Assembly (NCBI RefSeq): GCF_040807025.1
Contig: NC_090952.1
Location: forward strand, 16,861,068 to 16,925,067
Direction of reading: 5' to 3'
DNA length: 64,000 nucleotides
Source of the DNA: Struthio camelus
Lineage: Eukaryota; Chordata; Aves; Struthioniformes; Struthionidae
Made by a program: the position numbers and the translations under genes. The notes beneath the pieces are model-generated. The model was not told the DNA's origin. It did no database searches and saw only the letters and a program-made list of their open reading frames with translations. Shown in pieces: positions 1-8,290 of the stretch; the stretch's first letter is position 1, and each line of letters opens with the position of its first letter.

Positions 1-1701
1 GAGGGGCTGTCAGCATCAGCCAGGGCTAATCCAAGCTCCTCCGTTCTGACCATCTCTCCTCATCTTGCTCTCAAAATAAATTTCTTTGGTGCCCTCAGAG
101 AAAGCAGGAGGAGGAATTGGGTGTCGTTTCCGATAGAGGTGAAGATACGCCATAGTCCGTGACTGGAGAAGGAATAAACAGCAAAGGGCAAAATGTTGTG
201 CATGGTTGACACCGCTGTGGTGACTGCCTTGAAAAACAAAGGCAGGTTCGCCCAGGAGGGGGGCTCTCTCCGCGGGAAGGGACCTCAGCACGTTAAGATT
301 AGTGTATTCTCTAGACAGCCCCTGTTGTACTTCATACAAATGATCCTCAGTACCTTTCAAGCCCATCAGCCTATGTTAGGGAGCTGTAAACCAGCATTTC
401 AAATATATAGGAAGTCACATCACAGCTGCTAATGCAAATACAGCAGGAAAATATTTCATTGTGCCTCATTGTGCTCCCACTCAGGGACACTGGGTTGAGC
501 ACAGGAGAGGATGACATGGAGGCATATTTAGATCAGTGCTAGAGAAAGAACAGCAGGAAGAGTTCCTGTTCATTCTCCACACCCTAAAAGCAATGGATGA
601 GATCATTATACCAACTCTTGTAGCTGACCCTTTGTTGGCTCCTGATACTTATCTCTGGAAAGAGATCTATGAGCATTATTGCTGTTTCAAAAGCTATTCC
701 AAGTCCCATTCAAGTCAAAAGAGATTCCTTACCATTTCTCCCAACTCAGTGAGCTTTACATTGGGCCAAATTCATCCTGGGCGCAAATACTCAAAGACAA
801 AGGGAGGACACAAACTGGACCCTTTGCATTCTGAGATGTGGTTCACGTCAGCCAGAAATAGCAGTGCTATGATGTCTGTGATATTGTCACACTTGTTACT
901 GGCTCAGGTGGACATCACTCACTGAATCCCAGCTCACCCATTGACTACCTAAAGCCATCTGTCCACTGTTATAGCCCACGTTAGCATGTCCTTCCCTTGG
1001 ACTCTCCTCTCATCATCCAAGCAGCTGTTCCTCGTGTGCAGCCTTAAACAGGGGCTGAGTTCCCTATTTCTTTGCAAGCCCACACGGATGGCCTGTGTGA
1101 CCTCCTGATTTCAAACAGATCTTATTCCATGGAGCATTGTCACAGGGCACTGCAGGACCGGAGTCTGGCTAAGCAGAGCAAAAAAGGGACCAGACAACCA
1201 GAGGCGTTTCTCTCCCATAGATACTTTTTGACCCATTGAAAACATTGCAAGACCATCATCCCTGCGAACAGCAAAGCAATTCTCTGATGTGTTGCACCAG
1301 GAAATAATTTTTTTTTTGTTTCAAAATCCCTCACAGATAGTCATGCACCCAGACGCAGAAAGGCAACAAGATTCAGGAAGAGACCATCTTAGCCCCAAGG
1401 CTGCAGCTCGTGGACCCGTCTGGGAGCCCAAGTGTTTCGTTTTGCTGTACCAACCAGGAAGCTGTGGGGCAGCTATGCTGCCCTTTGTGGAGTCCATCTG
1501 CTCCCCAAAGAGTGCAGCACAGGTCCTTTTCCTGCATTCTGCTCCCTCATACTTTCCTTTCAGTGGAGGGGGACAGTCCCTCCGCAGACTATCCAGGCAG
1601 GCCCTTCAGAGAGGAAGAATGGGGATGTTTTGGCAACCTAGAGCATGCAGAAGACAGAACTGCTCCTCTTCATTGCCTGAACCAACTCTTTTCCCTCTTA
1701 G
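1..1701 (+). other. GABRG4: Intron of the GABA-A receptor gamma-4-like gene (3' part only)
   Basis: The stretch ends in a pyrimidine-rich tract and an AG at 1700-1701, directly before the M2-M3 exon. GABA-A subunit genes usually place the M1 exon just upstream. I looked for an M1-type sequence (hydrophobic, followed by a W-x-x-F-W-x-N pattern) in the forward frames and did not find one, so that exon lies outside the window. Several open frames are present, including one entering the exon from 1410, but none resembles receptor sequence before 1702. No clear repeat was recognised here. Confidence 0.75.
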
Positions 1702-1904
1702 GTATCACCACTGTGCTAACAATGACCACCCTGAGCACCATCTCCCGCAAGCACCTTCCCCGTGTTTCCTATATCACAGCCATGGACCTCTTTGTCTCTG
1801 TGTGCTTCATCTTCGTCTTCGCAGCTCTCATGGAGTACGCCACGCTCAATTATCTGGTAGGAAACAAGAAACCACTGGAGCACAACAGCAGGAAAACAAG
1901 GCTG
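1702..1904 (+). CDS. GABRG4: GABA-A receptor gamma-4-like subunit, penultimate coding exon (M2-M3 and start of the cytoplasmic loop)
   Basis: This exon encodes part of a gamma-class subunit of the GABA-gated chloride channel, a pentamer in the postsynaptic neuronal membrane. The exon begins with GT, which completes a glycine codon split by the upstream intron, then reads [15 protein letters not shown]. That is the pore-lining M2 helix and includes the leucine expected at the 9' gate position. [13 protein letters not shown] is the M2-M3 linker, and [20 protein letters not shown] is M3. The basic start of the M3-M4 loop follows ([15 protein letters not shown]). A TTTTCCCTCTTAG acceptor precedes it and a GTAGGT donor follows at 1905. 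The 203-base length is close to that of the equivalent exon in related genes. [15 protein letters not shown] differs from the ARKSLPKVSYVTAMD type of gamma-1 and gamma-2, which is why I call gamma-4. Gamma identity is near certain; the gamma-4 assignment rests on remembered family sequence. Confidence 0.93.
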
Positions 1905-2637
1905 GTAGGTCCAAGGGGCCAGCAGAGGTGGTTGCTGTTAGAACCCCCATTTAGGACTACCCCTCCTGCACCTACACTGGAAATTGCTGAAGGTGTTTAG
2001 TTGTTTAACACACAGTCCTATGTACATAAGACCCTCAGACCCTCCTTTATGCTGGATCAGAGCTCCTGAAAGGTGAGACAGAACCAGAAAAAGCCACGGA
2101 GGCTCCCCTACAACAAGGGCTTCCCTGTCAGAGCCAGGCATCCTACCTCTCTTCACAGTCACTGGAGAGCTTGTCAGTATGGTTTAGGGTGACTCGTGAC
2201 CAAACGTAAACTTCTGCTTTAAGATTAGGCGACATACATCTAGGCTCTCTAACCTGTACCGATTTGATTTACATGGACTATGGAGGCATCTTAGATAGCA
2301 GAAATCCAGAAACCTAGTGTCTTTTGTGGTCTAGCCACAAAGACCTGCTGAGTTGGGGGACAGTGAACCCAAAGTGGCTTTATGCCACTGAGATCTGCTC
2401 AAGCTCATGGCAGGTACTTCTGACGCATCAGCTGAAAGGGGGCTCTTAGATGGGACTGAAAACAAAAAGCCATATCTCTTCCTGGCCAGGCTCACTTCCC
2501 ATTGAGTCCCCTCCCTCTCCATTGAGTTGTGCCCATGCTATGAACTGCCTAATTGCTAGTTGCATGAGTTTTTGTGTCTAGAACACTTTTTCTTGCCTTT
2601 TGTTTCCCTCTAATCCATTTCTCCCTCCTTGTTGCAG
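1905..2637 (+). other. GABRG4: Last intron of the GABA-A receptor gamma-4-like gene
   Basis: The intron is bounded by a GTAGGT donor at 1905 and a CTCCTTGTTGCAG acceptor ending at 2637. At 733 bases it is short for this family. It interrupts the M3-M4 cytoplasmic loop at phase 0. I see no coding sequence or clear repeat inside. Reading through the donor stays open for 32 codons and then meets a stop (1998-2000), so intron retention would give a subunit truncated before M4. Confidence 0.9.
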
Positions 2638-2931
2638 CCATCTGCTGGCATCCAGGTGATGCCATCCTTCACCACCATCAACATCAACAACATCATGCAC
2701 TGGCCCCCAGAGGTAGAGGAGGATGAGGATGAAGACCCTGGTTCCCCATGCCTGGAAGGGAAGGAATGTGAGAGATTCTTCTGCTGCATTGAGGACTGTC
2801 AGACAGGGATGTGGCGGGAAGGGAGGGTCCGTATTCACATCTCCCGCCTGGACTCCTACTCCCGCGTGTTCTTTCCCACCGCCTTCCTGCTCTTCAACAT
2901 TGTCTACTGGATTGCCTATCTGTATCTCTAG
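2638..2931 (+). CDS. GABRG4: GABA-A receptor gamma-4-like subunit, last coding exon (cytoplasmic loop, M4, stop)
   Basis: The exon has 97 codons plus a TAG stop, starting in phase 0 after a CAG acceptor. The first part is M3-M4 loop: PSAGIQVMPSFTTININN, then an acidic run (residues 25-32, EVEEDEDED). Next comes a cysteine-rich segment, GKECERFFCCIEDCQTG, continuing MWREGRVRIHISRLDSYS. In gamma-2 the matching cysteines are palmitoylated and the following basic stretch binds GABARAP, so the same trafficking roles are likely here by homology. The fourth membrane helix follows (FFPTAFLLFNIVYWIAYLYL) and the protein ends right after it, as is normal for the family. The final VYW-x-x-YLYL is a gamma hallmark. 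With the preceding exon it forms an uninterrupted intact C-terminus, with no frameshift. Confidence 0.95.
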   Translation, partial: PSAGIQVMPSFTTININNIMHWPPEVEEDEDEDPGSPCLEGKECERFFCCIEDCQTGMWREGRVRIHISRLDSYSRVFFPTAFLLFNIVYWIAYLYL

Positions 2932-4031
2932 CTGTTCTTTGTCCTCAACTGGAATGGACTGGAGGCCAGCAAAATGGACTTTTCAAGGAGCATAGCAAAC
3001 AGCCTCTCTTCCTGTTGTAGTCGATCATCAGTCTGAACAATCCGATTTGATGATTCCTTCTTCCTGCTCTCATCTCTTCTGAGAAGAACAAGACAGCATT
3101 TTTTTTAGCTACCAAACCTGTCTTTTTAGAAAATCTTCCCTTCCCAAACAACCTTCTTTCCAACACCACCAGCATTTGACTCCTTGTAGGATTGCCCAGA
3201 AAAGTCCTATTCCTGTCAAAAGGTTAGGGATTTTGTCAAGAACAAAAATCCAAATGTGCTTCGTTTTTCCATCCAGTCCCACTCCAAAATACCATGGGAA
3301 GTGATGATAAATTGAGTTTTTTCCATAGTTTTTAAGTCTGCAGAGGAAGTAAAGTAGATTTTACAACTTCTGCACCATCTCCACCAGTATAGACTTTGTG
3401 GGAGTGCTAGAGACATGGAAAGGTCAGAAGGAGGGAGGGGCCAAATAAGGTAGGAGTACTGCCTGCCTTCTGCTGAGAGCTAGGATTGGCCAAAATGCTT
3501 TGAACCTGCCGAGAAAGCTGACTGTGGTGCAGGAGTGGAGTAGTGGTAAGCCTCCACCAGCTCCCCGTAGGACATCTGTGGAGCATTCCTCATGGATTGC
3601 TCTGCTTGTTGCACCACAAGGCATCTGATGAAAAGCATTTCACGAGGCTGAATGGCCTGCTGTCTTTTCAGGACTGGCTGTCTAAGGGCCCATGATGGCA
3701 TCCTGCTATGTGGTCAGGACTTTGACTGGGGTATGCAGCTTGCTTTGGGCATAGCTAAAATGGGGAGAAAGCCCTTATGCTACAGAGACCAGAAGGTGTC
3801 TCATATGCCTGTTGTGAGGTAGCTATCTTCAGCCTGTCTGAGGTGAGCCAGTGCTCTCCTTCACAAGGACTAGTGTTGAACTCCTCAGATCTGTGTACAG
3901 TAGTAGGTGCTAACCGGAGAAATGGGTCATAGGGAAGGGAACACTAACAGCTATCCCTGCACCTACCAGTGGTGAGGAGAGTTCCTGCAGCTCCGACGTG
4001 CTCTTCCTTTCTGTCTAATATTTAAATTAAA
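2932..4031 (+). other. GABRG4: Probable 3' untranslated region of the GABA-A gamma-4-like gene
   Basis: The stretch after the stop codon has no further receptor sequence and no conserved reading frame. The first plausible poly(A) signal is the variant ATTAAA at 4026-4031, followed by a T-rich stretch around 4040-4060. The true end is uncertain because a canonical tandem AATAAA also occurs at 5953-5962. The open frames in this stretch are small and look accidental. Confidence 0.5.
4026..4031 (+). terminator. Possible poly(A) signal ATTAAA
   Basis: ATTAAA lies about 1.1 kb past the receptor stop codon, with a moderately T-rich stretch some 10-30 bases downstream. It is the commonest variant of the eukaryotic poly(A) hexamer. 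Transcript evidence is needed to choose between this and the later signal near 5953. Confidence 0.3.
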
Positions 4032-4923
4032 AACCAGACTTCTCTAAAACTGTTTGCCTCCTCCAACTTGCCAACAATCTATGCCCCTTTTCTTCCCAGA
4101 ATCAGGAAGGGGAACGAGCCATGCATGGCATTCCCATCTGCCCTCCTTGGTAGCTCTCAGGAAACTCAGACAGAGCTGGTTCCTAGTGTTCTCGCTCCCC
4201 TGCCAGGTCTCTGTCAGCTGTGACAAGAACCATCAACGCCTGAAGAAAAGGGCTGGAGAAAGGTGAATTACAGTCTGAACCAGGAGGAAACTGCATAATG
4301 TAGAAGGGGAAAGCTCAGGCCCAAGGTTCATCATAAGCTGTAAATCAACTGCTCCCCAATTACACCAAATGTTGATTTGGCCTACAGCATAAGTGTTTGT
4401 GCAAAGCAATGTACTATTATAGTTACTAGTTACTACTAGCTGCTATTAATGGTAAATTAATAGTACTATGTTACTTAAAAAATCTTTTTATAAATGGCAT
4501 GTTTTAGAAAGCTGGCATGGCTGCAGAGAAAAAGTTAGGAATGGCTGGCTCACAGGACAGCTAACAGGGCTAGGCCATTTTCTATAGTCTTAGAGAGCAA
4601 TTTGATCTGGTTTAAAGATGGATTTTGGCACTTAAATCTGATTTGAGTAATGAAGTGTCATGTTTAATTCATTCATAAATGCAGCCCTACCTTGGTTCCA
4701 GAGGAAGAGCCAGAGCACCTAATTAAGTACACAATAGTACAACATTCAGCTAAGTACAACCGAATGGGGTCAGACCAGTGTAGCTCTGGAAGGGGAAATT
4801 GTGCCTGTCTAACCTGTTACGGTTCTTTTAAAATACCAAGGAAGAGATAAAGGTTACTCAGAAGCATAATTTGCTTAGCTACTCCGACAGCTTTTGAAAG
4901 GATGGAAAGAAATTATGGCGGGT

Positions 4924-5043
4924 GGTTCTAACGGAGGAAATTGATTCAGTAAAAGAATTATTAAGGAGGTTCTAATTAGAGGAAATTAATTGAGGAGAGG
5001 AAAGAAGAATTGTTAAGGAGGCTCTAATTAGAGGAAATTAATG
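4924..5043. repeat. Imperfect tandem repeat, about 2.4 copies of a 44-52 base unit
   Basis: Three successive segments start at 4924, 4968 and 5020. Each begins GGTTCTAA or GGCTCTAA, continues with AGAGGAAATTAAT or a near match, and the first two end TTAAGGAG. The second copy is about eight bases longer than the first, and the third is partial. The block is A/G-rich and is followed by a GAGAGA tract near 5050. Confidence 0.75.
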
Positions 5044-5952
5044 TTTTAGAGAGAGAGACACAGAGAGGGAGACATCCAAGAAAAGAATCAAAACAACTTC
5101 CAGACAAGGAGAGCTGCTGGGTGACGGTGCTGACGCCCAGCCAAGCAGGTTGATATTCTGCTTCTGATAGCAAAGCGCTATTAGATGCAGCAATAGAAAA
5201 ATCTCCTATGACTCAACTGTATGCTGAAAGGGAGCTGGATTAGACAGGGATCTGTGATCTCTGTGGGGAGCCAAAAGGAAAGAGCATCCTTTAGATTAAA
5301 ACTTGCTCACGTGACAGACTCTGAGTGAAGCGTGTCTTCACATGTCAGAAGGCAGCAGCTACTGTGTGCCTAGGAGGAGGCATCCTGGTGGTAAACCAGG
5401 GCCGTGTCAAGTATGTTCATAAACATTACGGAGGTATAAAAGATGTGCAGGCAATGTAGGCTGTCGTGAACACAGGCAACAAAATCTGGAGCGGAGCATC
5501 TGAGAAAGGGCTGGTAGATGGAAAAAAATTAATGTATGTGTGCGAAGAGTCCAAACCTCTCCAATTCACTGAGACCTCAGAGCACTTGGGAGCTTTGATG
5601 GACACAGCTTATTATCATGGACACCAAAGTAAAGACACCAGCACTGTGAGCAGCAGCATGTTGAATTTAGACCTTTTAAAGAATGAGCCAGGAGAGCAGC
5701 AAGGTGTACAGGAGACCTAAAAGGATGATAGGGATTCAGGCAAAGTAGACTTGAAAGATGATTTTACCAAAAAAGATAAAACTAACATACACCTGGGTAA
5801 TTTAACCAATGATGGAAGATATGAGAGTGACTTGACAGAAGAAAATAGTCTAGCGTGGGCTGGAGCACAAGGGAGCTGATTACTAAAGCTGGGGAAGGTG
5901 TGTGGGGGGGTCTTTTTGGTTTAGGGAAATCTGTGCCCATCATAAATAGTTC

Positions 5953-5962
5953 AATAAATAAA
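5953..5962 (+). terminator. Overlapping AATAAA poly(A) signals
   Basis: AATAAATAAA holds two overlapping canonical poly(A) hexamers. It lies about 3 kb past the receptor stop and about 1.4 kb before the CpG island. If the 3' UTR is long, as in other GABA-A subunit genes, this may be its end. The hexamer also occurs by chance, so confidence is low. Confidence 0.3.
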
Positions 5963-6479
5963 GGCATGCAGGAATTGAGTCATGTTTTTAAGTTCTGCAG
6001 TATCTCAGAAAAGAAAAGCAAAGAAAAGCAAGAAAGAAAAATCCACCCTTTTTTGGAATTACTTTGCAAAGCTCCATTTTCCTGAAGAGAGGTTTCCCTG
6101 CTATGGGCAGGGATCCCGAGGCACAGAGACATTCGGCAGCCGTGCACTGTTCTGCCCAGCAAGGCAGTGGGAGCTCTGTCCCCCCCAGCTCCTGCCCAGG
6201 ACGACGTAAACCACCCGCCTTTCCCTGCATGCTGTGGTTTCTGCAATCGCCCCGTGGGTTATGGCATTGCGGCAGCTTTCAGACCAGGACAGCTGCTGTC
6301 TTTTTACCGGTGTCTGACTAGCTCGCTCCAGGGAAGACAGCCCAAAAACATCTGGCTAATGATTTGACTGGAAACAATGATATCAGCATTTATGTTTTAT
6401 GGCTTTTGTTCAGAAGATGAAAGGACGTCAAAAAGGTTGATTTCTCATTTCTCTGTCTCATCCTATCCCTCTCCTTCCC

Positions 6480-6615
6480 CTCCAAATTATGCCATATAAG
6501 GGACCATTTTTAGACTGTAAGCTCATCAGGGCAGGGACACTCTTACTGTGTGTTTGTACAGAGCCTAGCACACTAAGGCTTGATCCTTAACGGAGACTTC
6601 TGGATGCTACTTATT
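6480..6615 (+). repeat. Ancient MIR/CR1-L3-like fragment
   Basis: The sequence follows the order GACTGTAAGCTC, CAGGGCAGGGACACTCTTACTG, TTTGTACAGAGCCTAGCACA, and ends with GGATGCTAC and AATAAA. This is the 3' end shared by an old amniote retroposon family, abundant in turtles and crocodilians and related to the mammalian L2/L3/MIR tails. Divergence is high, so the exact subfamily cannot be named by eye. Confidence 0.7.
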
Positions 6616-7548
6616 ATAGGTAATAAACAGCAGTATGGACTGTCTGGCTCCAATAGTACTGTCTATTCACTCTAAGTAGGCTAAAAATTGGCCCCCTCAC
6701 TCTCTTCCCCATGTGATTACTGAAGCTGGGTGATATTTTTATTTCTCCAGAGAAAAAGTGATGATTGGAAAAATACAATTTTCTCAGCATATTAATATTC
6801 CCCAAGGAGAAAAATGTTGGTTTGATATTTTGGGGGCAGAAGAAACCTTTCTTTTCTTTCCTTTTTTTTTTTTCCTGTAAAAAGGAAAGACAAAAGTTTC
6901 AAATCAACAGCCCTCGAAAGCAGTCTCTGCCCTTTCAAATCATTGTTTCAAAGGCAAGCAAAACCTGTGCCTGGTCCCCTCGGTCTGTCTGCTTGTTTCC
7001 TTTGCAGTGAAGATGCTGCAGTTACAAAGTGGATTGGGGGGTGGCGGGGAGGGAACCTTTATTTTGGCCTTTTTGCTCTGCCTTAGAATGACAGTGAGTT
7101 TTGGGACGATCAGGCTGTCCGAAAAGAAAAGCCCAGCTCTTGAAAAGAGCTTTATCCGTGGCTAGCAAGCCTCCTGCTCCCAGACAGGGGTGAGGAGCTG
7201 CAGCAAACAGCATCCACACTGCTGCCAACCCAGCCCCAGGCCCCCGGCCACGGTAGGGTATGTCCAACCATATCCCTTCGCTCCCTTAGAGACGGCATTC
7301 GTTAGTCATGCCCGATGCACTGGGGAAATTAATTGTCCTCTCACCGTTCGCCTCCCCCCGCCCAGCAGCCCCCTGCCCTCCCTGCACCGCCCGCCCCACC
7401 ACCCCGCCGGCTGCTGCCAAAGCTCCCAGCGCTCCCCAAAGCAGCCGAGTTACTGAGGAAGAAGGAAGGGGAGCGCCGAGGCTAATTAAAAAAATACCCT
7501 CCCCCCAAAACATTAAAAACCCTACAAAAAAGCATCGTAACACACAAA

Positions 7549-7561
7549 GCCGCATGCGCAC
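7549..7561. promoter_or_regulatory. NRF1-like site in the CpG island
   Basis: GCCGCATGCGCAC closely matches the NRF1 palindrome core GCATGCGC. NRF1 sites are typical of TATA-less CpG-island promoters and often lie near the start site. Binding is inferred only. Confidence 0.5.
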
Positions 7562-7848
7562 AAGGCCCGCCTCAGGGCCGCCTGGTCCTGAAACACCCTC
7601 CGTCTCTCCTCGGCACCCCGTGAAGGCTGCCGCCTGGCGGGGGGGGCCGCCGCCACGCTACGCGTTACGGCCTCTCTTTAATCCTTCCTTTGAGGGGGTT
7701 TATGTTCTGGGTTTCTTCTTGCCCCGCTCCCCCCGGCTGCCTGGGGTACTTGTGCAACGTGAGCCCCGTGGCAGGGCCCTTGGCCCCCAGCCCGGCCCGA
7801 GGGTGCGTTGGCTGCCCTCCCCCTCCAACCCCCCCCCCCGGCCTCCCC

Positions 7849-7862
7849 GTCACCATGGAAAC
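7849..7862. promoter_or_regulatory. RFX X-box-like palindrome
   Basis: GTCACCATGGAAAC matches the X-box pattern GT-Y-R-CC-AT-GG-N-AAC, the inverted repeat bound by RFX factors. Such sites in CpG-island promoters are common in genes for cilia. The ATG inside it starts only a 15-codon frame, so I read the element as regulatory rather than as a start codon. Confidence 0.5.
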
Positions 7863-7976
7863 CGTGAGCCGCGCCCCCCCCCCAGCAGCCGCCAGTGCTT
7901 GAACTATCAAATCCTGTTTTTTTTACAGGGACCATTCCCCCCACCTCGAGCGCTAACAGGAGGCGTAGTCGTGCTT

Positions 7977-7981
7977 ATTGG
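7977..7981 (-). promoter_or_regulatory. Inverted CCAAT box
   Basis: ATTGG followed by CGG reads CCGCCAAT on the minus strand, a good NF-Y context. NF-Y boxes usually lie 60-100 bases upstream of a start site and act in either orientation. This one sits in the most CpG-rich part of the island. Confidence 0.4.
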
Positions 7982-8290
7982 CGGCGTGGCGAGCGAGCCG
8001 GCTGGCCAGGGGCGCGCGGGGCCGGTTGCTGAATAACGCCGGCTGGGAGCGCAGGGCACAAGGGTGCCAACTGCCCCCCCGCCAGGCCGGCACGGTCCCG
8101 GTGGCTCGGCACCTCCAGGAGCACCGTCCGCGAGTGTCCAGGGGTGTTGGGCCGTGGGCCGCTCCGGGAGAGGGCTGTGGGCGAGGCAGGGGCGCCGGCC
8201 GGGCCTTGCAGCCCCGCGCCTCCTGGGCACGTCTGGGGCGAGCGCTCTTGCTGGATCATCTTTTCCGCGGTTCACATCCCTCCCCTGGGC

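Larger units (their letters stand above)
4032..7300. other. Receptor gene 3' flank, no gene recognised
   Basis: The stretch lies between the receptor 3' end and the CpG island. It is mostly AT-rich and contains the tandem repeat at 4924-5043, an 84-codon open frame at 5466-5720 without recognisable homology, an A/G-rich tract at 6003-6045, an old L3/MIR-like fragment at 6480-6615 and a T tract near 6866-6882. I cannot support a gene here. Confidence 0.6.
7310..8290. promoter_or_regulatory. CpG island, probable promoter of an unidentified transcript
   Basis: CpG dinucleotides are frequent throughout roughly 1 kb, in sharp contrast to the CpG-poor flanks, and GC content is very high. The island contains GC boxes near 7387, an NRF1-like site (7549-7561), an RFX X-box-like palindrome (7849-7862) and an inverted CCAAT box (7977-7981). 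There is no TATA box, as is usual for island promoters. Which strand is transcribed cannot be told. It is about 4.4 kb past the receptor stop codon and no coding exon is recognisable nearby. It may start a noncoding RNA, a gene whose coding exons lie outside the window, or an antisense transcript of the receptor gene. Confidence 0.75.

Noticed and set aside
1410-2000. 196-codon forward frame containing receptor sequence
   Set aside because: Only 1702-1904 is exon. The flanks are intron open by chance, as the splice sites and family structure show.
5466-5720. 84-codon frame MNTGNKIWSGASEKG...
   Set aside because: The composition is protein-like, but I recognise no family, no flanking exon signals and no clear retroelement ends.
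7308-8036. 242-codon frame across the CpG island
   Set aside because: It is proline/arginine-rich with no domain. Long frames are expected in GC-rich DNA because stop codons are AT-rich.
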